64,000 bases of DNA from Jatrophihabitans endophyticus. Lineage in GTDB: Bacteria; Actinomycetota; Actinomycetes; Mycobacteriales; Jatrophihabitantaceae. The stretch is from positions 868,001 through 932,000 of the forward strand of contig NZ_FQVU01000003.1 in NCBI RefSeq assembly GCF_900129455.1. The letters are read 5' to 3'. Below are positions 10,785 through 19,997 of this stretch, piece after piece. The translations under genes and the position numbers were made by a program. The notes below the pieces were generated by a model. It was not told the origin of the DNA. It made no database searches and saw only the letters and a program-made list of their open reading frames with translations. Numbering within the stretch: position 1 is the stretch's first letter; the number at the start of each line of letters is the position of its first letter.

Positions 10785-10800
10785 CATACTTGTGTTGTGA
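10785..10800 (+). promoter_or_regulatory. sufR promoter with overlapping SufR-like operator
   Basis: CATACT (10785-10790) can serve as -10 and ends 6 nt before the GTG of sufR, implying a leaderless mRNA. The same bases contain ATACT, 5 nt, TGTGA (10786-10800). This differs at one position from the ACACT-N5-TGTGA element that I recall for mycobacterial SufR. An operator lying over the start site would give simple autorepression of the whole suf operon. Confidence 0.45.
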
Positions 10801-11543
10801 AAATCGGGGTGGACGGACAGCTGCGGGTCGACGGCACCCGCGACGCCGTCACCCGGGCTATCCGCGAGCAGGGCCCGCAGACCGCGGCCGACCTCGCCGA
10901 GCAGCTCGGCCTGTCGCCCGCCGCGATCCGCCGGCATCTCGACGCCCTCGTCGCCGACGGCCTGCTGGTCGAGCGCGAGCCCCGGCCGTCCGCACGCCGC
11001 GGCCGCGGCCGCCCGGCCCGCTCCTACGCCCTGACCGACGCCGGCCGCGCAGCGTGCCCGCACGGCTACGACGATCTCGCCAACACCGCGCTGCGCTACC
11101 TGAGCGAGACCGGCGGCGAGCAGGCGCTCAACGCCTTCGCCGAGCACCGGGCCCGCACGCTGGCCGAGCGCATCGCCGGCGAGGTCGACACCCACGCGCC
11201 GGTCGACGACCGGGCGCACGCCCTGGCCAAGGCGCTCACCGCCCACGGTTACGCTTCGACCACGCAGGCCGTCGGCACCACCGACCCCGCGTCGGGGGCC
11301 GCCGTCACCGGCGTGCAGCTGTGCCAGCACCACTGCCCGGTGGCCCACGTGGCCGCCGAGTTCCCGCAGCTGTGCGAGGCCGAGACCCGCGCGTTCGAAC
11401 AGGTGCTCGGCACCTACGTCCAGAGATTGGCGACCATCGCCCACGGCGACGGCGTCTGCACGACCCACGTACCGGTGAGCGAGAGCCCTGCCGGCCGCGT
11501 GGGTGACGGCTCCACCACCCGATCCGAGAGGTTCGACATATGA
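10797..11543 (+). CDS. sufR: SufR-type Fe-S responsive transcriptional repressor
   Basis: Winged-helix DNA-binding protein that senses an Fe-S cluster and represses the suf operon. In the 248-residue product, residues 20-80 form a DeoR/ArsR-like helix-turn-helix ([23 protein letters not shown]). The C-terminal half carries clustered cysteines: [16 protein letters not shown] and GDGVCTTH, the positions used for cluster binding in SufR. It is the first gene of the operon and its stop overlaps the ATG of sufB as ATGA. The GTG start follows a -10-like hexamer by 6 nt. Repressor function is known for mycobacterial and cyanobacterial relatives. Confidence 0.88.
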   Translation: MKIGVDGQLRVDGTRDAVTRAIREQGPQTAADLAEQLGLSPAAIRRHLDALVADGLLVEREPRPSARRGRGRPARSYALTDAGRAACPHGYDDLANTALRYLSETGGEQALNAFAEHRARTLAERIAGEVDTHAPVDDRAHALAKALTAHGYASTTQAVGTTDPASGAAVTGVQLCQHHCPVAHVAAEFPQLCEAETRAFEQVLGTYVQRLATIAHGDGVCTTHVPVSESPAGRVGDGSTTRSERFDI

Positions 11544-12979
11544 CCACGACCCCTACGGCCGCGAGCATCCCGCTCACCCAGGACGAGCAGATCGACGCGC
11601 TCGGCCGCTACGGCTACGGCTGGGCCGACAGCGACGTCGCCGGAGCGAGCGCGCAGCGAGGGCTGTCCGAGGCGGTCGTCCGCGACATCTCGGCCAAGAA
11701 GAGCGAGCCCGAGTGGATGCTGCAGCGCCGGGTGAAGGCGCTGTCGGTCTTCGACAAGAAGCCCATGCCCAACTGGGGTTCGGACCTCTCCGACATCGAC
11801 TTCGACAACATCAAGTACTTCGTGCGGTCGACCGAGAAGCAGGCGGCGACCTGGGACGACCTGCCGGCCGACATCAAGAACACCTACGACAAGCTCGGCA
11901 TCCCCGAGGCCGAGAAGCAGCGGCTGGTGGCCGGTGTCGCGGCGCAGTACGAGTCCGAGGTGGTCTACCACCAGATCAACGAGGAGCTCGAGAAGCAGGG
12001 TGTCGTCTTCATGGACACCGACACCGCGCTCAAGGAGCACCCGGAGCTGTTCGAGGAGTACTTCGGCACCGTCATCCCGTCCGGTGACAACAAGTTCGCG
12101 GCGCTCAACACCGCGGTGTGGTCGGGCGGCTCGTTCATCTACGTGCCGAAGGGCGTGCACGTCGAGATCCCGCTGCAGGCCTACTTCCGCATCAACACCG
12201 AGAACATGGGCCAGTTCGAGCGGACGCTGATCATCGTCGACGAGGACGCCTACGTGCACTACGTCGAGGGCTGCACCGCGCCGATCTACAAGTCCGACTC
12301 GCTGCACTCGGCCGTCGTCGAGATCGTGGTGAAGAAGGGCGGCCGCTGCCGCTACACGACGATCCAGAACTGGTCGAACAACGTCTACAACCTGGTCACC
12401 AAGCGGGCCAAGGCCGAGGCCGGCGCCACCATGGAGTGGGTCGACGGCAACATCGGCTCCAAGGTCACGATGAAGTACCCGGCCGTGTGGATGACCGGCG
12501 AGCACGCCAAGGGCGAGGTGCTCTCGATCGCCTTCGCCGGCGAGGGCCAGCACCAGGACGCCGGCGCCAAGATGCTGCACCTCGCGCCGCACACGTCCTC
12601 GACGATCATCTCCAAGTCGGTGGCGCGCGGCGGTGGTCGCACCAGCTACCGCGGCCTCGTGCAGGTCAACAAGGGCGCGCACCACAGCGCGTCGACCGTC
12701 AAGTGCGACGCGCTGCTCGTCGACGACATCAGCCGCTCCGACACCTACCCCTACGTCGACGTCCGCGAGGACGACGTGTCGATGGGCCACGAGGCCACCG
12801 TCTCGAAGGTGAGCGAGGACCAGCTGTTCTACCTGATGAGCCGCGGGCTGTCCGAGGACGAGGCCATGGCGATGGTGGTGCGTGGCTTCGTCGAGCCCAT
12901 CGCCCGGGAGCTGCCGATGGAGTACGCGCTCGAGCTCAACCGGCTCATCGAGCTGCAGATGGAAGGAGCGGTGGGCTGA
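11540..12979 (+). CDS. sufB: Fe-S cluster assembly scaffold SufB
   Basis: Core subunit of the SufBCD scaffold on which Fe-S clusters are built from sulfur delivered by SufS/SufU. The 479-residue protein aligns with full-length Suf[23 protein letters not shown] in the centre, then [17 protein letters not shown], and [18 protein letters not shown] toward the C-terminus. The Cys residues in these motifs correspond to the sulfur-accepting and cluster-binding positions of the E. coli protein. It is a plain SufB without the intein found in mycobacterial homologues. The ATG overlaps the sufR stop and is preceded by GAGAGG. Confidence 0.96.
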   Translation: MTTTPTAASIPLTQDEQIDALGRYGYGWADSDVAGASAQRGLSEAVVRDISAKKSEPEWMLQRRVKALSVFDKKPMPNWGSDLSDIDFDNIKYFVRSTEKQAATWDDLPADIKNTYDKLGIPEAEKQRLVAGVAAQYESEVVYHQINEELEKQGVVFMDTDTALKEHPELFEEYFGTVIPSGDNKFAALNTAVWSGGSFIYVPKGVHVEIPLQAYFRINTENMGQFERTLIIVDEDAYVHYVEGCTAPIYKSDSLHSAVVEIVVKKGGRCRYTTIQNWSNNVYNLVTKRAKAEAGATMEWVDGNIGSKVTMKYPAVWMTGEHAKGEVLSIAFAGEGQHQDAGAKMLHLAPHTSSTIISKSVARGGGRTSYRGLVQVNKGAHHSASTVKCDALLVDDISRSDTYPYVDVREDDVSMGHEATVSKVSEDQLFYLMSRGLSEDEAMAMVVRGFVEPIARELPMEYALELNRLIELQMEGAVG

Positions 12980-12980
12980 G

Positions 12981-14138
12981 TTGACCGCACTGCTGAAGCC
13001 CACCGGGTCCCCGGCGGAGCGGTTCACCTCGCGCGACCCGCAGGACTTCCCGGACCCGAGCACGGCGCAGGAGGACTGGCGCTTCTCGCCGCTGGCGAAG
13101 CTGCGGGAGTTCTTCGAGCCCTTCGAGCCCGACGGCGAGATCGTCGGTGACGAGCGGGTGCCCGAGGGCGCCCACGTCGAGGTCGTCGACCCGCGCACGC
13201 TCACGGCGTTCGGAACGGCCCTCGAGCCGGTCGACCGGCCGAGCGCGCTGGCGATGGCGCACGCCTCCCGCGGCCTGCACGTCACGGTCGACAAGGAGGC
13301 CGAGCTCGCCGCCCCCATCGTCCTGACGCGGACGGGCGTGCGCGGCAAGTCCTACACGCACCACGTCGTCGAGATCGGCGCCCACGCCAAGGCCACCGTC
13401 GTGCTCGACCACCGCGGCCTGATCCAGGTGGCGGCGAACATCGAGTTCATCGTCGGCGACGGCGCGCAGCTCGACGTCGTCAGCGTCAACGACGCCGACG
13501 AGGGCTCGATCCAGCTGTCGGCCTACGCCGCGCTGGTCGGCCGCGACGCCACGTACCGCATGGTCAACGTGACGCTCGGCGGCTCCGTCGTCCGCGTCGT
13601 GCCGACGGTGCGCTACGCCGGCCCGGGCGGTCACGCGGAGCTGCTCGGCGTCTCCTTCGCCGGCGACGGCCAGCACTTCGAGACCCGGCTGTTCGTCGAC
13701 CACGCGCAGCCCAACTGCACCTCCGACGTGCTGTACAAGAACGCGCTGCTCGGCGAGTCCGCGCGCACGGTGTGGATCGGCGACGTCCGCATCCGGCCGA
13801 GCGCGACCGGCACCGACACCTACGAGATGAACCGCAACCTGCTGCTGTCCGACGGCGCGCGGGCCGACTCCGTCCCCAACCTCGAGATCGAGACCGGCGA
13901 CATCGCCGGCGCCGGTCACGCGAGCGCGACGGGACGCTTCGACGACCTGCAGCTGTTCTACCTGCAGTCTCGCGGCATCCCCGAGGACGAGGCACGCCGG
14001 CTCGTCGTGCGCGGGTTCTTCGCCGACGTGATCGACCGCATCGGCGTGCCCGACCTGCAGCGGCAGCTGATGACCTCGATCGAGGCGCGCCTCGGATTCA
14101 CCCCAGAGCTGGAGAGCGAGAGCAACGACAATGAGTGA
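12981..14138 (+). CDS. sufD: Fe-S cluster assembly protein SufD
   Basis: Partner of SufB in the scaffold, needed for iron entry. The 385-residue product has the SufD beta-helix core with GDGAQLDVVSVNDADEG, the conserved EDEARRLVVRGFFADVI near the C-terminus, and HAQPNCTSDVLYKN. The best start is the TTG at 12981, which directly follows the sufB stop and has GGAAGGAG at 12961-12968. Longer readings into sufB in another frame are not credible. The last 8 bp overlap the ATG of sufC, so the two are coupled. Confidence 0.93.
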   Translation: MTALLKPTGSPAERFTSRDPQDFPDPSTAQEDWRFSPLAKLREFFEPFEPDGEIVGDERVPEGAHVEVVDPRTLTAFGTALEPVDRPSALAMAHASRGLHVTVDKEAELAAPIVLTRTGVRGKSYTHHVVEIGAHAKATVVLDHRGLIQVAANIEFIVGDGAQLDVVSVNDADEGSIQLSAYAALVGRDATYRMVNVTLGGSVVRVVPTVRYAGPGGHAELLGVSFAGDGQHFETRLFVDHAQPNCTSDVLYKNALLGESARTVWIGDVRIRPSATGTDTYEMNRNLLLSDGARADSVPNLEIETGDIAGAGHASATGRFDDLQLFYLQSRGIPEDEARRLVVRGFFADVIDRIGVPDLQRQLMTSIEARLGFTPELESESNDNE

Positions 14139-14889
14139 ACTCGTCATCAAGGACCTCACCGTGGCCGTGTCGGCCGACGGCACCGAGATCCTCAAGGGCG
14201 TCGACCTGACCGTCCGGTCGGGGGAGACCCACGCCATCATGGGCCCGAACGGGTCGGGCAAGTCCACGCTCGCCTACTCGATCGCCGGGCACCCGAAGTA
14301 CACCGTCACCGGTGGTTCGGTGACTCTCGACGGCGACGACGTGCTCGCCATGACCGTCGACGAGCGGGCCCGGGCCGGCCTCTTCCTCGCCATGCAGTAC
14401 CCGGTCGAGGTCCCCGGCGTCTCGGTGTCGAACTTCCTGCGCACCGCGGCCACCGCCACCCGCGGCGAGGCCCCGAAGCTGCGTACGTGGGTCAAGGAGG
14501 TCTCGGCCACCATGGGTGCGCTGGAGATGGACAAGGCCTTCGCCGACCGCAGCGTGAACGAGGGCTTCTCCGGCGGCGAGAAGAAGCGTCACGAGATCCT
14601 GCAGATGGAGCTCCTCAAGCCCAAGGTCGCGATCCTCGACGAGACCGACTCCGGCCTCGACGTCGACGCGCTGCGGGTCGTCAGCGAGGGCGTCAACCGG
14701 GTCCGCGACACGGGGATCGGCACGCTGCTCATCACGCACTACACGCGCATCCTGCGCTACATCGCGCCCGACTTCGTCCACGTGTTCTTCGACGGCCGGA
14801 TCGTCGAGTCCGGCGGCCCGGAGCTCGCCGACCGCCTGGAGAACGAGGGCTACCACCGCTTCGGCGTCAACGAGACGGCGAGCGCCTGA
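14131..14889 (+). CDS. sufC: Fe-S assembly ATPase SufC
   Basis: ABC-type ATPase that powers rearrangement of the SufB-SufD scaffold. The 252-residue protein shows Walker A GPNGSGKST, the SufC-specific AMQYPVEVPGVSVSNFLR, signature FSGGEKKRHEILQ, Walker B VAILDETDSGLD and switch His in LLITHYTRIL. Note DETDSG in place of DEPTSG at Walker B, which is normal for SufC. The start overlaps sufD. The gene is followed by an unusual hairpin before sufS. Confidence 0.96.
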   Translation: MSELVIKDLTVAVSADGTEILKGVDLTVRSGETHAIMGPNGSGKSTLAYSIAGHPKYTVTGGSVTLDGDDVLAMTVDERARAGLFLAMQYPVEVPGVSVSNFLRTAATATRGEAPKLRTWVKEVSATMGALEMDKAFADRSVNEGFSGGEKKRHEILQMELLKPKVAILDETDSGLDVDALRVVSEGVNRVRDTGIGTLLITHYTRILRYIAPDFVHVFFDGRIVESGGPELADRLENEGYHRFGVNETASA

Positions 14890-14906
14890 CACCCCCACCC
14901 CGCCGG

Positions 14907-14948
14907 TTTTGGCGGCCTGACGCAGCATGCTGCGCTGAGCCGCCAAAA
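14907..14948. terminator. Hairpin inside the suf operon, between sufC and sufS
   Basis: TTTTGGCGGC (14907-14916) pairs exactly with GCCGCCAAAA (14939-14948). Inside lies a second 14-bp palindrome (14921-14934, CGCAGCATGCTGCG), separated from the outer stem by matched CTGA internal loops. The right arm ends 14 nt before the sufS ATG, and a GGAAGGA ribosome binding site overlaps the end. It could be an attenuator or mRNA-processing site that sets the ratio of SufBDC to SufSU. Confidence 0.6.
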
Positions 14949-14962
14949 GTGGAAGGACAACG

Positions 14963-16213
14963 ATGAGTCTGGACGTCGAGGCGGTCCGCAAGGACTTCCC
15001 GATCCTCGCGCGCGAGGTGCACGGCAAGCCGCTGGTGTACCTCGACAGCGCCAACACCGCGCAGAAGCCGCAGCAGGTGCTGGACGCGATGACCGAGCAC
15101 TACGCCCGCCACAACGCCAACGTGGCGCGTGCGGTGCACACCCTGGGCTCGGAGGCCACGACCGCCTTCGAGGACGCCCGGGACAAGGTCGCCCGCTTCC
15201 TGAACGCGCCGAACCGCGACGAGGTCGTGTTCACGAAGAACTCCTCCGAGGCATTGAACCTGCTCGCGTACTCCTTCTCGAACGCGACGACGTTCCCCGG
15301 TGCCGACCGCTTCCGCCTCGGCCCGGGCGACGAGATCGTCGTGACCGAGATGGAGCACCACAGCAACCTCGTGCCGTGGCAGCTGCTCGCGCAGCGCACC
15401 GGCGCCACCTTCCGGTGGATCCGCATCGACGACGAGGGACGGCTCGCCGACATCGAGTCGGCGATCACCGAACGTGCCCGCGTCGTCGCGTTCGTGCACC
15501 AGTCCAACGCGCTGGGCACGATCAACGACGTCGAGCGCGTGGTGGCCCGGGCCCGCGAGGTCGGCGCGCTCACCGTGCTGGACGCCTCGCAGTCCGTGCC
15601 GCACCTGCCCGTCGACGTGCAGGCGCTGGACGTCGACTTCCTCGCCTTCACCGGTCACAAGCTCTACGGGCCGACGGGCGTCGGGGTGCTCTGGGGCCGG
15701 TACGAGCTGCTCGCCGAACTGCCGCCGTTCCTGGGCGGGGGCGAGATGATCGAGACCGTCGACATGACCGGCACGACCTACGCCGCCCCGCCGCACCGCT
15801 TCGAGGCGGGCACGCCGATGATCGCCGAGGCGATCGGGCTGGGTGCGGCGATCGACTGGGTCACCGACATCGGCATGGCCGACATCGCCGCGCACGAGCA
15901 CGAGCTCGTCACGTACGCGCTGGAGCGGCTGGCCACCGTCGAGGGCGTCACGGTCGTCGGGCCGAACACCCCGGAGTCCCGCGGCGCGACGATCGCGTTC
16001 ACCGTCGCCGGCGTCCACCCGCACGATGTCGCGCAGCTGCTCGACGAGGACGGCATCGCGGTCCGAGCCGGGCACCACTGCGCGCGTCCGGTGTGCGTGC
16101 GCTACGGCATCCCCGCGACCACCCGCGCCTCGTTCGGCGTGTACAGCACCACCGACGAGGTCGACGCGCTGGTCGCCGGCATCGAGAAGGTCAAGGAGAT
16201 GTTCGGACCGTGA
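14963..16213 (+). CDS. sufS: Cysteine desulfurase SufS
   Basis: PLP enzyme that takes sulfur from cysteine as a persulfide and passes it to SufU. The 416-residue product has EMEHHSNLVPW, the PLP-binding lysine in FTGHKLYGPTGVGVLWG (about residue 232) and the catalytic Cys in RAGHHCARP (about residue 372). It is a group II desulfurase by its short loop around that Cys. An AAGGA motif precedes the ATG, and the stop overlaps the GTG of sufU. It lies behind the hairpin that follows sufC, which might lower its expression relative to sufBDC. Confidence 0.96.
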   Translation: MSLDVEAVRKDFPILAREVHGKPLVYLDSANTAQKPQQVLDAMTEHYARHNANVARAVHTLGSEATTAFEDARDKVARFLNAPNRDEVVFTKNSSEALNLLAYSFSNATTFPGADRFRLGPGDEIVVTEMEHHSNLVPWQLLAQRTGATFRWIRIDDEGRLADIESAITERARVVAFVHQSNALGTINDVERVVARAREVGALTVLDASQSVPHLPVDVQALDVDFLAFTGHKLYGPTGVGVLWGRYELLAELPPFLGGGEMIETVDMTGTTYAAPPHRFEAGTPMIAEAIGLGAAIDWVTDIGMADIAAHEHELVTYALERLATVEGVTVVGPNTPESRGATIAFTVAGVHPHDVAQLLDEDGIAVRAGHHCARPVCVRYGIPATTRASFGVYSTTDEVDALVAGIEKVKEMFGP

Positions 16214-16695
16214 GCGTCCCGCTCGAGTCGATGTACCGCGAGATCATCCTCGATCACTACAAGAATCCGCAGCACCGCGGGCTGCCGGCGGACTTCGACG
16301 CCGAGGTGCACCACGTCAACCCGACCTGCGGCGACGAGGTCACCCTGCGCGTCAAGGTCGCCGACGGCCGCATCGCCGACCTCGGCTGGGAGGGCGAGGG
16401 CTGCTCGATCAGCCAGGCGTCGACGTCGGTGATGAGCGGGCTCGTCGCCGGCAAGCAGGTGCCGGACGCGCTCGCGCTCGAGGAGCGCTTCCTGCAGCTG
16501 ATGCAGTCGCGCGGCGCCGCCGAGCTGGACGACGCCGACGAGGACGAGCTCGAGGACGCCGTGGCGTTCGAGGGCGTGTCGAAGTACCCGGCGCGCGTCA
16601 AGTGCGCGCTGCTGGGCTGGATGGCGATGAAGAGCGCCGTGGCCGAGGCCGGCTGGGCCGGCACGACCGCGACACCGGACAAGGAGACGTCATGA
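16210..16695 (+). CDS. sufU: Zinc-dependent sulfurtransferase SufU
   Basis: IscU-like, zinc-binding protein that accepts persulfide sulfur from SufS and hands it to SufBCD. The 161-residue product carries the three conserved Cys: in NPTCGDEV, in GEGCSISQAS and in ARVKCALLGW, together with the insertion typical of SufU between the last two. The GTG start overlaps the sufS stop (GTGA), and the stop overlaps the following ATG, so sufS, sufU and the DUF59 gene are coupled. Confidence 0.94.
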   Translation: MSVPLESMYREIILDHYKNPQHRGLPADFDAEVHHVNPTCGDEVTLRVKVADGRIADLGWEGEGCSISQASTSVMSGLVAGKQVPDALALEERFLQLMQSRGAAELDDADEDELEDAVAFEGVSKYPARVKCALLGWMAMKSAVAEAGWAGTTATPDKETS

Positions 16696-17039
16696 CCCAG
16701 GCACCCGCGGTTCCGTCCCGTGACGAGGTCGACGAGGCCATGCGCGACGTCGTGGACCCCGAGCTCGGCATCAACGTCGTGGACCTCGGCCTGGTCTACG
16801 ACGTCGACGTCGCGACCGCCGAGGGCGGCACGACGATCACCATCGACATGACGCTCACCTCGGCGGCGTGCCCGCTGACCGACGTCATCGAGGATCAGGC
16901 GCACTCGGCGCTGACCGGCGGCCCGCGGCCGCTCGCGTCCGAGGTGAAGATCAACTGGGTCTGGATGCCGCCGTGGGGCCCGGACAAGATCACCGACGAC
17001 GGTCGCGAGCAGCTGCGCGCCCTCGGCTTCAACGTCTGA
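16692..17039 (+). CDS. sufT: DUF59/MIP18-like Fe-S assembly factor (SufT-like)
   Basis: Small protein of the DUF59 family that helps mature Fe-S proteins. The 115-residue product contains DPELGINVVDLGLVYDV and the conserved Cys region LTSAACPLTDVIEDQ, then KINWVWMPPWGPDKITDDGREQL at the C-terminus. It is the usual last gene of actinobacterial suf operons. The ATG overlaps the sufU stop and has AAGGAG upstream. The symbol sufT is used by analogy; the family is certain. Confidence 0.88.
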   Translation: MTQAPAVPSRDEVDEAMRDVVDPELGINVVDLGLVYDVDVATAEGGTTITIDMTLTSAACPLTDVIEDQAHSALTGGPRPLASEVKINWVWMPPWGPDKITDDGREQLRALGFNV

Positions 17040-17049
17040 CGCACGCCCG

Positions 17050-18246
17050 ATGGCCGAACCCGTGCCCGGCGCCCGCGCCGACGTCGACACCGACCTGTTC
17101 GACTACCGCAGCCTGCTCGACGACGACGAGCGCGAACTGCTCGCGCGATTGCGGGACTGGCTGGAGAAGAACCTCGAGCCCGTCGTCAACGACCACTGGG
17201 CGCGCGCCGAGTTCCCGCACGAGCTGATCCCGCTGCTGGCCGAGCTCGATCTCATGGGGCTGTCCATCGACATGACCGACCGGCCGGCGCGACGCCGGTT
17301 GCTGTCGGGCTTCGTCAGCCTCGAGCTGTCGCGCATCGACTCGTCCTTCGCGTCCTTCCACGGCGTGCACTCCGGCCTGGCCATGGGCAGCATCGCCGCC
17401 TGCGGCTCGCCCGAGCAGCAGGAACGCTGGCTGCCGCCGATGCGCCGGCTCGAGAAGATCGGGGCCTTCGGGCTCACCGAGCCGCACGGCGGGTCCGACG
17501 TCGCCGGCGGGTTGGAGACCACCGCGCGCCGTGAGGGCGACGAATGGGTGATCGACGGCGCGAAGCGCTGGATCGGCAACGGCACCTTCGCCGACCTGAT
17601 CGTCGTGTGGGCCAAGGACGTCGCGGACGAGCAGGTGAAGGGCTTCGTCGTCGAGAAGGACATGCCCGGCTTCGCGGCGGCCAAGATGGAGAACAAGTTG
17701 GCGCTGCGCATCACGCAGAACGCCGACCTGACCTTCTCCGGCGTCCGCGTGCCCGAGGCGAACCGGCTGCAGGAGGCGAACTCGTTCGCCGACACCAACA
17801 AGGTGCTGCGCAACACCCGCGGGTCGGTCGCGTGGAGCGCCGTGGGCGTGATGACCGGCGTGTACGAGGTGAGCGCCCAGTACGCCCGCGACCGCGTGCA
17901 GTTCGGACGTCCGATCGGCGGGTTCCAGCTCATCCAGGATCTGCTGGCGCGTCAGCTGGGCAACCTCACCGCCTCGCTGGGGATGGCCGCGCGCGGCGCG
18001 CAGCTGCAGGACGACGGCATCTTCCGCGACGAGCAGGGCGCGCTCGCGAAGTCGTTCTGCACCACCCGGCTGCGCGAGAACGTGGGGTGGGCCCGGGAGC
18101 TCATGGGTGGCAACGGCATCATCCTCGACTACGGCGTCGCCCGGCCCTTCATGGACGCCGAGGCTCTCTACTCCTACGAGGGCACCCGCGAGATCAACAC
18201 GCTGATCGTGGGCCGGTCGATCACGGGGGAGAGTGCCTTCACATGA
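17050..18246 (+). CDS. Acyl-CoA dehydrogenase (glutaryl-CoA dehydrogenase-like)
   Basis: FAD enzyme that introduces a C2-C3 double bond into an acyl-CoA. The 398-residue protein shows AFGLTEPHGGSDVAG, RDRVQFGRPIGGFQLIQ, the C-terminal ELMGGNGIILDYGVAR and the catalytic Glu in SYEGTREIN (about residue 377). The Glu position and surrounding sequence resemble glutaryl-CoA dehydrogenases more than fatty-acid enzymes, but substrate cannot be fixed from sequence. It starts 10 bp after the suf operon on the same strand, so it may be co-transcribed. Its stop overlaps the next ATG. Confidence 0.88.
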   Translation: MAEPVPGARADVDTDLFDYRSLLDDDERELLARLRDWLEKNLEPVVNDHWARAEFPHELIPLLAELDLMGLSIDMTDRPARRRLLSGFVSLELSRIDSSFASFHGVHSGLAMGSIAACGSPEQQERWLPPMRRLEKIGAFGLTEPHGGSDVAGGLETTARREGDEWVIDGAKRWIGNGTFADLIVVWAKDVADEQVKGFVVEKDMPGFAAAKMENKLALRITQNADLTFSGVRVPEANRLQEANSFADTNKVLRNTRGSVAWSAVGVMTGVYEVSAQYARDRVQFGRPIGGFQLIQDLLARQLGNLTASLGMAARGAQLQDDGIFRDEQGALAKSFCTTRLRENVGWARELMGGNGIILDYGVARPFMDAEALYSYEGTREINTLIVGRSITGESAFT

Positions 18247-18629
18247 CCAGCAGCGAGCGCGTCGGTGCCGGAACCACCGGCAACACCGGCCGCACGATCC
18301 TCACGGCCTTCCGGATCGTGGCCGCCGTCGAGGCGTTGTCGTGGCTCGTGCTCATCGTCGCGACGATCGTCAAGTACAGCACCGACCCGCAGCAGGCCGG
18401 TGGCGTGAAGGTGATGGGCCCCGTCCACGGCGTGCTGTTCCTCTGCTATGTCGCGCTGGCGCTGTTCGAGGTGCGCCGCCGTGTTCCCTGGGACGCGCGC
18501 ACCACGCTGGTCGTGCTCGCCGACTCGGTGATCCCGTTCGGCGGGTTCGTCGTCGCGCGACGCGCCGACCTGCGGGTCACGCCGGCCCGCGAGCCGGCAG
18601 CGCCGGTCGAGCGGGGCGCACCGCGCTGA
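18243..18629 (+). CDS. DUF3817 integral membrane protein
   Basis: Unknown function. The 128-residue protein has three or four membrane helices: FRIVAAVEALSWLVLIVATIVKY, a segment around VMGPVHGVLFLCYVALALFEV, and RTTLVVLADSVIPFGGFVVARR. The G-P-V-H-G motif is the DUF3817 hallmark. The ATG overlaps the dehydrogenase stop as ATGA. The last 53 bp run into the 3' end of the convergent MFS gene. Confidence 0.82.
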   Translation: MTSSERVGAGTTGNTGRTILTAFRIVAAVEALSWLVLIVATIVKYSTDPQQAGGVKVMGPVHGVLFLCYVALALFEVRRRVPWDARTTLVVLADSVIPFGGFVVARRADLRVTPAREPAAPVERGAPR

Positions 18630-19926
18630 GGCACAGCAGCACCGCGGCGGCGCAGAGGCCGGCGGCGACGTAGAACGCGAGGTCGTAGCTGCCGCGCAGG
18701 TCGCGGATCAGCCCCGCACCCGAGGCGGCGAGGGCGGCGCCGAGCTGGTGCGACGCGAAGACCCAGCCGAACACGATCGGCGCCCGCGCGCCGAAGAACT
18801 CCCGGCACAGCGCCACCGTCGGCGGCACCGTCGCCACCCAGTCCAGGCCGTAGAAGAGGATGAAGACCCAGGTGCCGGGCGCGGTGTCGGGTCCGAGCAG
18901 CGACGGCAGCAGCAGCAACGACACCCCACGGCCGGCGTAGTAGCCGACGAGCAGCAGCCGCGGGTCGACGCGGTCGGTCAGCCAGCCGGACGCGATGGTC
19001 CCGGCGACGTCGAAGACGCCGATGAGCGCGAGCAGCGAGGCCGCAACCGTCGCCGGCATGCCGTGGTCGTGGGCGGCCGGGATGAAGTGGGTGCCGATCA
19101 GCCCGTTGGTGGTGGCTCCGCAGATCGCGAAGGAGCCGGCGAGCAGCCAGAAGGCCGGGACGCGCGCCGCGTCGCGCAGTGCGGTCAGCGCGAGCACCGC
19201 GCTGTTGCCCGAACGGGTGGGCGGCGGCGGGCCCGGCTCGGCGTTGGTCGCCCCGTAGGCGCGCAGCCCGAGGTCGTGCGGGTGGTCGCGCAGCAGCACC
19301 GCGACGAGGGGGACGACGGCCAGCGCCGCGAGCGCGACCGTCACCGACGCCGGCCGCCAGCCGTGGTGCTCGGTGAGCGCCGCGACCAACGGCAGGAAGA
19401 TCAACTGGCCGGTCGCGCCCGCGGCGGTCAGCACCCCGCTGACCAGGCCGCGGCGGGCCACGAACCAGCGGCCCGTGACGATCGCGACGAGCGCCATCGA
19501 CATCGACCCGGTGCCGACCCCGACGCACAGCCCCCAGAGCAGCAGCAGCTGCCAGGCCGCGGTCATCCACACCGTCGAGCCGGCCCCCGCCGCGACGAGG
19601 ACGAGCGCCGCGCACGCCACCGGACGGATGCCGAACCGCTCCATCAGCGCCGCCGCGAAGGGCGACATCAGGCCGTAGAGCGTCATGTTGATCGACATCG
19701 CGGCGCCGATGGTGCCGTGCGACCAGCCGAACTCCTGGTGCAACGGGTCGAGCATGACGCCCGGGACGGAGCGGAACCCCGCCGCCCCGAGCAGGGTCAC
19801 GAAGGTGACCGCGGCGACGACGAAACCCCGGTGCACGCCGCGTCGGGCACCGTCACCCGCGGCGGGCGTGGGGACGTCGAGGTCGTGCAGGCCGGGCGGC
19901 TGCACGGCGGGGCCGGGGGCGCTCAT
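18577..19926 (-). CDS. MFS transporter, monocarboxylate/oxalate-formate type
   Basis: Twelve-helix major facilitator protein of 449 residues. It has the inter-helix 2-3 motif region AAALMERFGIRPV and the loop GRWFVARRGLVSGVLTAAGATGQL, typical of the oxalate:formate and monocarboxylate porter branch. The likely cargo is a small organic acid. The ATG is decided by the first hydrophobic segment (HRGFVVAAVTFVTLLG) starting around residue 33. It is divergent from the DJ-1/AraC-type regulator, which is the obvious candidate for its control. Confidence 0.85.
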   Translation of the reverse strand: MSAPGPAVQPPGLHDLDVPTPAAGDGARRGVHRGFVVAAVTFVTLLGAAGFRSVPGVMLDPLHQEFGWSHGTIGAAMSINMTLYGLMSPFAAALMERFGIRPVACAALVLVAAGAGSTVWMTAAWQLLLLWGLCVGVGTGSMSMALVAIVTGRWFVARRGLVSGVLTAAGATGQLIFLPLVAALTEHHGWRPASVTVALAALAVVPLVAVLLRDHPHDLGLRAYGATNAEPGPPPPTRSGNSAVLALTALRDAARVPAFWLLAGSFAICGATTNGLIGTHFIPAAHDHGMPATVAASLLALIGVFDVAGTIASGWLTDRVDPRLLLVGYYAGRGVSLLLLPSLLGPDTAPGTWVFILFYGLDWVATVPPTVALCREFFGARAPIVFGWVFASHQLGAALAASGAGLIRDLRGSYDLAFYVAAGLCAAAVLLCLSAVRPARPALPARGPA

Positions 19927-19963
19927 GGCGTCAGTCTCACCGCCGCAGGCCGACCCGAACTAG

Positions 19964-19976
19964 TGGCAGGAATGCC
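19964..19976. promoter_or_regulatory. Inverted repeat in the MFS-regulator intergenic space
   Basis: TGGCA, 4 nt, TGCC lies in the 71-bp divergent space between the MFS gene and the AraC-type regulator. It is a candidate operator for that regulator, based on position and symmetry only. Confidence 0.3.
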
Positions 19977-19997
19977 GTTATGTGAAAGAATCATGCC

